Assembly: GCA_003175695.1 (NCBI GenBank)
Contig: PSRA01000216.1
Coordinates: 1 to 51,611, forward strand
Source of the DNA: Bacteroidota bacterium
GTDB lineage: Bacteria; Bacteroidota; Bacteroidia; Chitinophagales; Chitinophagaceae
Length of the DNA stretch: 51,611 nt
Direction: 5' to 3'
Shown here one piece after another: positions 17,961 to 24,631 of this stretch. The notes under the pieces are model-generated. The model was not told the origin of the DNA. It saw only the letters and a list, made by a program, of their open reading frames with translations, and did no database searches. The translations under genes and the position numbers were made by a program. Every line of letters starts with the position of its first letter. Position 1 is the stretch's first letter.

Positions 17961-18488
17961 ATGAGTATTCAAATTCAAAAGGAGGACTTTTTAAACCTTA
18001 TTGAGGAAAATAAAGGTATAATCATTAAGGTTTGCAACTCGTATTGTGTTAGCAAAACCGACAGAGAAGATCTGGCCCAGGAAATTGTTTACCAGTTATG
18101 GAAATCGGGGAACAGTTTTAATGCTTACAGCAAATTCTCAACCTGGATGTATCGCGTAGCCCTCAATGTGGCAATCTCATTCTATAGAAAGAAAACGAAA
18201 ACACAAGCAGTTTTTCCCTTAAATGAAAGCCATCTGGACATTGAAGATAAAATAAACACCGCCGATGAATCGGAAAAGAGGGTAGTTTTTTTGCAGCGCT
18301 TTATAAATGAAATGAAGGAATTGGACAGGGCTTTGACGTTATTGTATTTTGAAGAAAAAAGCTACAAGGAAATCGCCGAGATATTAGGAATCAGTGAAAC
18401 AAATGTTGCGACAAAGATTAGTCGTATTAAATCGAGGCTCAAACAAAAATTTTCAGAACATTTAAATATCAAAAATGAACGACTCTGA
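17961..18488 (+). CDS. ECF-type RNA polymerase sigma factor
   Basis: 175-aa sigma-70 family protein with regions 2 and 4 only. Region 2 includes CNSYCVSKTDREDLAQEIV (about 25-43) and FSTWMYRVALNVAISFYRK; region 4 carries the helix-turn-helix LYFEEKSYKEIAEILGISE followed by NVATKISRIKSRLKQKF. The stop overlaps the next gene by 14 bases, so the membrane protein downstream is its likely cognate partner. It is preceded by a T-rich tract without a clear -7 match. Confidence 0.9.
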   Translation: MSIQIQKEDFLNLIEENKGIIIKVCNSYCVSKTDREDLAQEIVYQLWKSGNSFNAYSKFSTWMYRVALNVAISFYRKKTKTQAVFPLNESHLDIEDKINTADESEKRVVFLQRFINEMKELDRALTLLYFEEKSYKEIAEILGISETNVATKISRIKSRLKQKFSEHLNIKNERL

Positions 18489-19146
18489 AATAAAAGAAAT
18501 CTGGAAGTCTTACGATAAAATGATAGAAGAATCAAAAGTATTAAACCTTCAGTCTTGGGTATTGAATCTTCGCTGTTTCGAGACGTTACAAACTCAAAAA
18601 GCGAAATCAAAACTCAAATCGCTCATCATACCCAAAATCATTGTAATACTCTTAGGCTTAGGCTGGTTGGGGTTTTTAGGGATAATGCTCGCTTTTCTGC
18701 ATTCACAAATAATTATCGCCATTTCCTTAATTGCCATCATGGTCTTGACCTTCGTGATTATAATTGTCTATATTCAAAATATTGTTGTTATTCTGCAAGT
18801 GAATTACACAGACAGCATAGTCGACACGCAGAAAAAATTGGCTTTTTTACAATCGTCAATCGTAAATAGTGTTCGCATAGGATGGCTCCAACTTCCTTTT
18901 TATACTACATGGCATCTTGCCAATAAATTGGCGGTTACCGGGAGCATATCATTCTGGATAATTCAGATTTCGGTCACGTTATCGTTTGCTTTGCTTGCTG
19001 TTTTTTTATTCAAAAACATTTCCTTGAAGAACGGCGATAAGAAATGGGTAAGAAATCTTCTTAGAGGCTATGGATTAAGCCGAGTTTCAAAAGCGATGGA
19101 TTTTATTAAAGAGATCGAAGAATTTAAACAAGATATCGTGTGCTAA
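18475..19146 (+). CDS. Membrane protein overlapping the sigma factor gene, possible anti-sigma
   Basis: 223-aa protein. A cytosolic N-terminus of ~60 residues (MNDSEIKEIWKSYDKMIEES) precedes two close TMs (about 49-100: IIPKIIVILLGLGWLGFLG and IIIAISLIAIMVLTFVIII), a soluble segment and two further TMs (about 150-185). The 14-base overlap with the sigma gene and the cytosolic-head/membrane layout suggest it holds or tunes the sigma factor, but it lacks a recognisable zinc-binding anti-sigma motif (HxxxCxxC) and has four rather than one TM. Similar sigma-plus-membrane pairs are common in Bacteroidota. Regulatory role is inference. Confidence 0.7.
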   Translation: MNDSEIKEIWKSYDKMIEESKVLNLQSWVLNLRCFETLQTQKAKSKLKSLIIPKIIVILLGLGWLGFLGIMLAFLHSQIIIAISLIAIMVLTFVIIIVYIQNIVVILQVNYTDSIVDTQKKLAFLQSSIVNSVRIGWLQLPFYTTWHLANKLAVTGSISFWIIQISVTLSFALLAVFLFKNISLKNGDKKWVRNLLRGYGLSRVSKAMDFIKEIEEFKQDIVC

Positions 19147-19157
19147 CGATCAAACAG

Positions 19158-19241
19158 TTTTGGTCACAAAGGGCACAACGGTTACACGAAGGACACGACG
19201 TTGTGCTCTTCGTGTAACCGTTGTGGCCTTTGTGACCAAAA
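19158..19241. repeat. Long near-perfect inverted repeat (hairpin), best copy of a dispersed family
   Basis: Starts 12 bases after a stop codon. The left arm runs TTTTGGTCACAAAGG...CACAACGGTTACACGAAGG from 19158; the right arm CTTCGTGTAACCGTTGTG...CCTTTGTGACCAAAA ends at 19241. Almost 40 base pairs with few mismatches around the centre GACGTTG. It could terminate transcription in either direction. Related, more degenerate sequences occur at 26974, 27641, 36040, 38923, 48377 and 51208. Confidence 0.8.
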
Positions 19242-19366
19242 AAATCCAAAAAGCCAGGGCAGTCGTTATTTAATGGCAGGAAATTATTCAAACGGCATGT
19301 GTTTTGATTTTATAAGTTTCGGCGATTAATTCTGACAAAATAATTCGGATTGCAGATCGCATTACA

Positions 19367-19789
19367 ATGAAAAATATTCAAATAGAAAACACGCAAAAAA
19401 CTTCCAAGGGTCGACTTGTTGCTTATTGGATTCTAACAATTTTCCTTGCTTTTGAGTCTGTCCTTGCCGCAATGTGGGACTTCAATTGGCTAAATAAAGG
19501 ATATGCCAGAGATCTAATGGAACATCTTGGCTATCCTTCCTATTTTCTCATCATAAAAGGAGTTGGCAGTTTGCTGGCGGCACTTGTATTTCTTCTTCCG
19601 GGATTGCGTCTGCTCAAAGAATGGGCTTATTTTGGAACGTTCCTGATTTACATTTCTGCGATTGCATCACATTTGGCAGTAGGGGATGGCTTACTAGAAA
19701 TAATTGCTCCGTTTATATTTTTATGTGTAGCTATTGCTTCATGGGCGTTGCGACCAGCGTCGAGAAGATTTAGTCTTGCTATCAGTTAA
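19367..19789 (+). CDS. DoxX-like family membrane protein
   Basis: 140-aa protein with four predicted TMs: about 16-35 (VAYWILTIFLAFESVLAAMW), 55-78 (YFLIIKGVGSLLAALVFLLP), 85-105 and 110-128. The order and the segments HLGYPSYFLIIKGVGSL and LKEWAYFGTFLIYISAIASHLAVG match the DoxX-like group common in Bacteroidota. Function unknown; some DoxX relatives act with thiol/redox enzymes. It is separated from the sigma cluster by the large hairpin, so probably transcribed on its own. Confidence 0.8.
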   Translation: MKNIQIENTQKTSKGRLVAYWILTIFLAFESVLAAMWDFNWLNKGYARDLMEHLGYPSYFLIIKGVGSLLAALVFLLPGLRLLKEWAYFGTFLIYISAIASHLAVGDGLLEIIAPFIFLCVAIASWALRPASRRFSLAIS

Positions 19790-19819
19790 TGGAAGAATTC
19801 AGATTTAAAAGAGTACTTG

Positions 19820-19827
19820 TACCTTTG
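19820..19827 (+). promoter_or_regulatory. -7 promoter element (TACCTTTG) of the tRNA-Ser gene
   Basis: Exact TAnnTTTG match in the TACCTTTGCA form often seen ahead of Bacteroidota tRNA genes. It lies 50 bases before the mature tRNA 5' end, leaving a leader of roughly 45 bases. No clear TTTG was found at -33. Confidence 0.6.
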
Positions 19828-19877
19828 CAACCTTTGAATTTTTAGTCGCCAACAAATTCTTATTTTTATCGCCAATT

Positions 19878-19967
19878 GGAGAAGTGCCAGAGTGGTTGAA
19901 TGGGACTGACTCGAAATCAGTTTTACGCCTAATCCGTGTAACGGGGGTTCGAATCCCTCCTTCTCCG
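19878..19967 (+). tRNA. tRNA-Ser (anticodon CGA)
   Basis: 90 bases including the discriminator G. Acceptor stem GGAGAAG pairs with CTTCTCC. The anticodon stem ACTGA/TCAGT encloses loop CTCGAAA with CGA at 19912-19914. A long variable arm (around CGCCTAATCCGTGTAACG) marks it as class II, and GGTTCGAATCC forms the T arm. CCA is not encoded (the sequence continues GCAG). The gene is followed by accessory genes rather than by another RNA gene. Confidence 0.95.
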
Positions 19968-20113
19968 CAGACATTTTTCTAAAACCCCCTACAGTACTAC
20001 ATTACACTAAATTCTATACTAAGGAGGGGCAAAATGGAGGGCAATTCAAATATGATTTTATTTCGATTCCAGACACCCTGAAAAAGCGTGGTTGGGTTGG
20101 TCAATATTACAGG

Positions 20114-20596
20114 ATGCTTCGATGGTTCATAAGGCTTTCAAACTTTGATTTTGTCAACTTTGAGAAAAAGACAATCGAAGACAGAGATGATACTTTGTAC
20201 GCCTGCTTTCAAAATATTTTCTGTTTAAGAGATTGGATTATACTTGATGGGGACATTAATCCCGTGCTTGCCCATCGATTTGTTGATTCGAATATAGAAA
20301 TGAAGATTTGCAGAGACATCGCAAATGGCACCAAGCATCATTCACTAAAGGATTCAAGCATGAAACAAGAAATAACTGTTAATAGAGAAATTCGTCGGTA
20401 TGAAAAGGGGCACTCGCATTATCAAGTTACTTTCGAAGTTGATGGTCACTTCTATGAGGCTAAAGAGTTAGCTGAGAATTGTATTAAACTGTGGGATGAA
20501 TTCATTAGCGCCCAACCCAAGCCTGCTGACTCCTCTACAGATGCCTTAATCATAAGCAAGGCACTATTCAATTTTTGCAATATGCCTGTCCGTTAA
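20114..20596 (+). CDS. Uncharacterised protein with conserved CRDIANGTKH motif, next to tRNA-Ser
   Basis: 160-aa soluble protein of unknown function. The N-terminal half is helical and contains FQNIFCLRDWIILDG and ICRDIANGTKHHSL (about residues 72-85); the C-terminal half is more beta (SHYQVTFEVDGHFYEAKELA) and ends with a helix (NCIKLWDEFIS). From memory this arrangement recurs in a family of uncharacterised bacterial proteins, and the Arg...His spacing is reminiscent of, but longer than, the HEPN RNase motif. The frame is open upstream almost to the tRNA 3' end without a start codon (reading ...GQFKYDFISIPDTLKKRG), so the N-terminus may be truncated by an insertion or deletion at the tRNA. 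The start at 20114 is only the first ATG available. Confidence 0.5.
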   Translation: MLRWFIRLSNFDFVNFEKKTIEDRDDTLYACFQNIFCLRDWIILDGDINPVLAHRFVDSNIEMKICRDIANGTKHHSLKDSSMKQEITVNREIRRYEKGHSHYQVTFEVDGHFYEAKELAENCIKLWDEFISAQPKPADSSTDALIISKALFNFCNMPVR

Positions 20597-20603
20597 ACAG
20601 CGC

Positions 20604-20704
20604 CCTGCCTATATATAATAGGAATGAGTGGGTGGAATTGTCCCGACAAAAGCTTGTTCTTTAGCTTAATGCCATTTGCAAATTTTATCGTCTTTTGTAA
20701 TTTG
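20604..20704 (+). promoter_or_regulatory. Repeated leader/promoter module, copy 1
   Basis: From CCTGCCT (20604-20610) through GAATTGTCCCGA (about 20635-20646) to TTTG-N19-TAATTTG (20675-20678 and 20698-20704). The same order of blocks recurs ahead of the gene at 21396. The final block resembles a -33/-7 promoter with a one-base-short -7 (TAnTTTG). The ATG is 20 bases further on. Confidence 0.5.
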
Positions 20705-20724
20705 CCCGAAAAAGAAACCGAATT

Positions 20725-21219
20725 ATGAAAAAGGGTTTATTGGCAATCTTTCTTTTCATTGGTATCCCCGGCCTCCTCACTTACAAAGACTCGGTGAATA
20801 AATTCACCATCGAATATCCCAATAATTGGACTACGAAATCGGATGCAAGGGGCATAGCCTTCCTTTCACCTATGGAGAACGACTCGGATGGATTCCAGGA
20901 GAATTTCAGTGTAGTTATTCAAGACCTATCAAATCATCCGATATCCCTTAATCAGTATGTGGGTCTAACTAAAGATATACTTTTGAAGCAGTACCAAGCA
21001 ACAGATTTTGAAAATGAGAAGTTGAAAACCTTTGCAGGGCGGCCCGCCACAGGAATAATATACAAAATGCATTTCCAAGGCCACGAGTTGAAAGTTAGAC
21101 AATACTTCTTTATCGCGAATAAAACGGTATTTATTATAGCCTATACTGCGGAACCATCGAAATTTGCAAAATACGAAGGCACCGCCATGCAGGCTATCAC
21201 AAGCTTCAAATTCTATTAA
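20725..21219 (+). CDS. Exported DcrB/PsbP-like (DUF1795-type) protein
   Basis: 164-aa protein. A hydrophobic N-terminus (MKKGLLAIFLFIGIPGLLTY) is likely a signal peptide or uncleaved anchor, with no lipobox Cys. The mature part begins KDSVNKFTIEYPNNWTTKS, the typical opening of DUF1795/DcrB/PsbP-fold proteins, followed by NFSVVIQDLSNHPISLNQYV and the closing AMQAITSFKF. These periplasmic proteins have mostly unknown roles. The gene lies in the small-gene run after tRNA-Ser and shares its upstream leader with the next gene, although the two proteins are unrelated. Confidence 0.65.
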   Translation: MKKGLLAIFLFIGIPGLLTYKDSVNKFTIEYPNNWTTKSDARGIAFLSPMENDSDGFQENFSVVIQDLSNHPISLNQYVGLTKDILLKQYQATDFENEKLKTFAGRPATGIIYKMHFQGHELKVRQYFFIANKTVFIIAYTAEPSKFAKYEGTAMQAITSFKFY

Positions 21220-21291
21220 TAACACTCAGCCAAAATTCCAAGAACTCCGCCCATTCTATAAATAATGCCGTTGCATATAGTATAATTACAG

Positions 21292-21390
21292 CCTGCCTGT
21301 ATTTAAAACGAATGAACGAGGCGAATTGTCCCGAAAAACTCACCTGTTACCTTATTCTCATTTGCAGATTTCATCTTCTTTTGTATTTTG
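21292..21390 (+). promoter_or_regulatory. Repeated leader/promoter module, copy 2
   Basis: CCTGCCT (21292-21298), GCGAATTGTCCCGAAAA, and TTTG-N19-TATTTTG (21361-21364 and 21384-21390), matching copy 1 in order and with identical 19-base spacing of the promoter-like boxes. The ATG at 21396 follows the last box by only five bases, so transcription from it would give an almost leaderless mRNA. Confidence 0.5.
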
Positions 21391-21395
21391 GAATC

Positions 21396-21818
21396 ATGAA
21401 AAAAATCATCATCCTTTCAGTAGTTGTTTTATTGCTTGCAAATTCGCAATCATTTTGCCAGTCAATCAATCTGCCAATCGACAGTGTTAAGACTTTCTTA
21501 TGCAAAAAATGGCAAATGGATTATACAATGACAGGTGGGATGAGACTCGACCCGATGCCTGGTGCAGTGATAATGAATTTTGAGTTTTATAAAGACGGTA
21601 CGCTTAATTTAACGAATAACAAAGACGCAGAAAGGTCGACAGGCACTTGGAGTTATAATAAGAATAAGAAACTCATTAGTGTGGCAATAAAAGGGGGAAG
21701 CAATATGACAATAAGTTCTTTGAAAGAAGATGAGCTGATAATAGTCATGGATATGTCTAAGGCGACACCGGATGATCCAACAGAAATAAAACTATTTTTT
21801 AAAATTAAGACTACTTAG
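21396..21818 (+). CDS. Small secreted lipocalin-like protein
   Basis: 140-aa exported protein. MKKIIILSVVVLLLANSQSFCQ is a clear signal peptide, so this ATG is preferred over an in-frame one at 21312. The mature part (SVKTFLCKKWQMDYTMTGG, NFEFYKDGTLNLTNNK, RSTGTWSYNKNKKLISVAIK, TISSLKEDELIIVMD) has the repeated-strand pattern of the lipocalin-like domain frequent in Bacteroidota secreted proteins: opening W, then F-Y-K-D-G-T-L, then G-T-W. Ligand unknown. Second unit in the cassette-like run. Confidence 0.65.
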   Translation: MKKIIILSVVVLLLANSQSFCQSINLPIDSVKTFLCKKWQMDYTMTGGMRLDPMPGAVIMNFEFYKDGTLNLTNNKDAERSTGTWSYNKNKKLISVAIKGGSNMTISSLKEDELIIVMDMSKATPDDPTEIKLFFKIKTT

Positions 21819-21842
21819 ATAAATTCATTGCGTTATCAAAAA

Positions 21843-21866
21843 CCCCCGGCATCAAATTGCTGGGGG
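21843..21866. terminator. GC-rich hairpin, probable terminator
   Basis: CCCCCGGCA (21843-21851), loop TCAAAT, TGCTGGGGG (21858-21866): nine pairs with one G-T. It lies 24 bases after the stop at 21818. The A tract is on the 5' side (a T tract on the minus strand), so its formal orientation favours minus-strand termination; no minus-strand gene needing it is visible. Confidence 0.5.
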
Positions 21867-22044
21867 AAATTAAACCGTAACCCTATGACTAGAAATTACC
21901 TTTAATAAAATAACGAATAGTGCCATATTTCACTCTAACGAATACACGCTGAACTGGCCCTTATACCAGGTACTTGTCAATTCTATTTCGTTTTTTTTGT
22001 AAATTTCAATCACATTATACAAACAGTCACTATTCAAAATTCAT

Positions 22045-22245
22045 ATGGTAAAGAAGATTAAAGATTTACTACTTTCAATTTTTTGCCTAATCGGAATCCG
22101 CGTAGTTTTTTCGGATTTGGGTTTGCCATCATTTGACAAAACAATTTGCGACAAATATTTACTTGCCGTGCCCTTAGCCATTTTTTTGGTTTTTTATATA
22201 AAACCACGGCAGGAAAAAGAAAGGGCTGAACGTGTTAATCGCTAA
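22045..22245 (+). CDS. Small hypothetical membrane protein
   Basis: 66 aa with two hydrophobic stretches: about 5-20 (IKDLLLSIFCLIGIRVVF) and 40-52 (YLLAVPLAIFLVFYI). The charged tail is KPRQEKERAERVNR. No family recognised. It is the last of the small-gene run. The ~80 bases upstream (AACGAATACACGCTGAAC..., then a T-rich block ending TGTAAATTTC) look like a more diverged third copy of the leader module. Plausible gene; could also be fortuitous. Confidence 0.4.
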   Translation: MVKKIKDLLLSIFCLIGIRVVFSDLGLPSFDKTICDKYLLAVPLAIFLVFYIKPRQEKERAERVNR

Positions 22246-22476
22246 GCGGCGGCTAAATCTTGTCATGTCTTTTTGCAACCTGGAAGCAAATCCGGATATA
22301 AGTTTTACCATTATCCCTATCACCAAACGTTGACTTCAAAACCAGGTAGTCCTTCCGAATTTCCTAGACTCTTCTAATGTTCTCCGCTTATTTCAATTCA
22401 TTTAATACGAATACAATTTGAGAAGCGTGTTTACGTTATAAAGGATTCGAAGTATTTATATCTGATATACGATGGC

Positions 22477-23145
22477 TTAACTGCCTTTCCCACTATCATT
22501 AGAATTTTTCTCTGAATTGTAAAAAAATTCCAAAGCTCCCGAGGGACACCTCGCTACCTGTTCCCGAATCCTGTCAGCCGAAGCACCATTTACATCAATC
22601 CATTTGCGTTTGGTTGGCATGAAAACTTGCGGCAATTGAGTCCAACAGCGGGTAGAATGTTGACAGAATTCGGGTTTCCATTTGACAGTTATCTCTTCAT
22701 TTGAATATTTAATTGTCTTCGTGTCACCTTCCCTGAAGGCAAAGACTCTAACTTTTAAATCCCCCTGGATAACTTTTGAAATCGGACAATTCTTCGCAAT
22801 TTCCATAAGCTTCAGTTTCTGTTCCTCATTGACGGGACTCAGAAATAAAATATCACAATCGATAATGGTTGTCGTCAATTCATCTTTTGCCTCCTGGTAA
22901 AGATTTGCGCTGATTGCAATTTTGTCGACTTCCCATCCTTTCCTGTCAATATACATTCGAAGTGTAATGAGCTTGCAGGAAGCCAGGGAAGAAAGCAAAA
23001 GTGTATATGGATCAGGACCTGCATCTTCTCCTCCCAAAGAGGGGGGTTCATCAGAGATAAATTTGCCGTTTCGCCACTCGATCAAACATTCGTATTTCTT
23101 TGTAGCTAGGGAGGCATGGACTGGCTTTTCAAATTTATATTTCAT
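22477..23145 (-). CDS. OsmC-like / Fer4_19 (divergent 4Fe-4S) fusion protein
   Basis: 222-aa cytosolic protein. Residues about 1-140 form an OsmC/Ohr-type domain, with the two redox Cys at Cys57 (SSLASCKLITL) and Cys120 (AKNCPISK), used by Ohr/OsmC thiol peroxidases on organic hydroperoxides. Residues about 150-210 form a Fer4_19 single-cluster iron-sulfur module: KWKPEFCQHSTRC (Cys161, Cys167), LPQVFMP..RKWIDVNGA, and RCPSGALEF (Cys200). These two modules are often separate genes, so the fusion suggests electron delivery to the peroxidase site or redox sensing. It is divergent from a peroxiredoxin/DsbA-like pair, consistent with oxidative defence. Domain calls are strong; coupling is inference. 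Confidence 0.85.
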   Translation of the reverse strand: MKYKFEKPVHASLATKKYECLIEWRNGKFISDEPPSLGGEDAGPDPYTLLLSSLASCKLITLRMYIDRKGWEVDKIAISANLYQEAKDELTTTIIDCDILFLSPVNEEQKLKLMEIAKNCPISKVIQGDLKVRVFAFREGDTKTIKYSNEEITVKWKPEFCQHSTRCWTQLPQVFMPTKRKWIDVNGASADRIREQVARCPSGALEFFYNSEKNSNDSGKGS

Positions 23146-23343
23146 TTTAGATTAAAGATTACTTAGTAGAAAATCATTTAGCGCTTTGGAGTCAATAATA
23201 AAACTACCGAAAGCTTAATAATCCCACAAATTCTAGTTTCCTCTTGTGATGTTTGTGAAATTGAGTGCCACGAGGAAGTAATGACATGTGAAGAAGTAGC
23301 CCCGCGGCTCTTCGTAATGTGAAAATTGTAAAATAAAATCCTT

Positions 23344-23351
23344 TAGTTTTG
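23344..23351 (+). promoter_or_regulatory. Candidate -7 element (TAGTTTTG) of the peroxiredoxin operon
   Basis: Exact TAnnTTTG match 18 bases before the ATG at 23370, implying a leader of about 12-15 bases. A TTG at 23326-23328 is too close for the usual -33 spacing. Confidence 0.4.
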
Positions 23352-23369
23352 AATTTAAATAACACGTGC

Positions 23370-23831
23370 ATGTTACAAAAAGGAATGAAAGCGCCGGATT
23401 TTGAGTTGTACTCAACACCTGACCAAAAGGTTAGACTCAGTGATTTAGAAGGGGAAAAAGTGATCCTGGCATTTTACCCTGCTGACTGGAGTCCTGTTTG
23501 TAGTGACGAACTTACCATTTACAACCAGGCTTTGAAGCTTTTCAAAAACCACAATGCCCAGTTATTAGGCATTTCAGTAGACAGTAAATGGAGCCATACA
23601 GCGTTCTCCGAACATAATCACTTTCATTTTCCATTGCTGGCAGACTTTGAGCCTAAAGGAGCGGTAGCAAAACTTTATGAAGTTCGCGATGATTCTGAAG
23701 GCCAATGCAAAAGAGCTTTATACCTGATAGATGAAAAAGGAATTATTCAATGGTCATATCTTTCCCCCGTCGGTATAAATCCTGGTGCTGATGGTATTCT
23801 TGACGCCCTGGAAGACCTGGACAAAAAATAA
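23370..23831 (+). CDS. Peroxiredoxin (AhpC/TSA, BCP/AhpE-like)
   Basis: 153-aa thioredoxin-fold peroxidase. Start MLQKGMKAPDFELYSTPDQK is preferred over an ATG seven codons earlier. Peroxidatic Cys44 sits in ADWSPVCSDEL, where an aspartate-tryptophan-serine replaces the usual F-T-x-V-C context but the P-V-C core is kept. Cys113 (SEGQCKRAL) is a possible resolving Cys. It is co-directional with the DsbA-like gene 24 bases downstream, which could recycle it. No signal peptide; cytosolic. Confidence 0.88.
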   Translation: MLQKGMKAPDFELYSTPDQKVRLSDLEGEKVILAFYPADWSPVCSDELTIYNQALKLFKNHNAQLLGISVDSKWSHTAFSEHNHFHFPLLADFEPKGAVAKLYEVRDDSEGQCKRALYLIDEKGIIQWSYLSPVGINPGADGILDALEDLDKK

Positions 23832-23855
23832 TTTTTTATTTGTAAAAGGAAAATT

Positions 23856-24383
23856 ATGAGCATACTTCATCCTCCGGTAAGCAAGGAAGACCATGTGCAG
23901 GGTAACAAGAATGCAAAAATAACTTTATTAGAATATGGGGACTACCAGTGTCCCTTTTGCGGGCATGCCTATCCAATTGTAAAAAAGTTGCAAAAGATTT
24001 TTGGAAATGACTTGCAATTTGTCTTCAGAAATTTCCCGATTGTGGAAGCTCACCCCAATGCATATAATGCCGCATTATCCGCGGAGGCCTCAGGTTTACA
24101 GGGAAAGTTTTGGGAGATGCACGATATTATTTTTGAAAATCAAAATTCACTTGGATGGGACTCCTTGATTAGTTACGCACGCTCATTAGGGATAGATACG
24201 AATAAATTCAAAAAAGACATAGAATCAGGCCATTTGCAGCAGAGGATAGACGGCGATTTGGAAAGTGGCCTGCGTAGCGGGGTTAACGGGACGCCGTCTT
24301 TCTTTATTAATGGCAAAAAATATAACGGCGATTGGGAATATAAGACTTTCCAACAGGTGCTAAGTGATATGATTCACTCATGA
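23856..24383 (+). CDS. DsbA/thioredoxin_4-like oxidoreductase
   Basis: 175-aa protein with a DsbA-type fold: active site CPFC at Cys32-Cys35 in YGDYQCPFCGHAYP, a helical insert (EAHPNAYNAALSAEASGLQ), and the cis-Pro loop NGTPSFFINGKKYNG. The opening HVQGNKNAKITLLEYGD is that of the NhaA-C-terminal/DSBA-like group. There is no signal peptide, so unlike periplasmic DsbA it probably works in the cytosol, perhaps as reductant or chaperone for the preceding peroxiredoxin. Confidence 0.87.
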   Translation: MSILHPPVSKEDHVQGNKNAKITLLEYGDYQCPFCGHAYPIVKKLQKIFGNDLQFVFRNFPIVEAHPNAYNAALSAEASGLQGKFWEMHDIIFENQNSLGWDSLISYARSLGIDTNKFKKDIESGHLQQRIDGDLESGLRSGVNGTPSFFINGKKYNGDWEYKTFQQVLSDMIHS

Positions 24384-24631
24384 TTTCTATGTGATGTGTA
24401 TTGATTGAAACTTTCTTTCCTTCCTACACTTGACCGAAAATGTTCGATTAATTTTGTTATAAGATTCATTGGCAAAGCATGCATTTTTTTCAGCATATTG
24501 GCAAGCATGGAATTTGAATCCACAAAAGAAAGACTTTCAAATCAAATCCTCGCCGGAAACACAGACCTACCTGGAATGCAGAAACGAATTCACAGTTTGA
24601 GCTTCTATTCAAGTAGTCTCGTTCATTGTTC

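Noticed and set aside
19968-22476. Integrated element with att repeats at tRNA-Ser
   Set aside because: I could not find a second copy of the tRNA 3' end or an integrase within the window, so no element boundaries are called.
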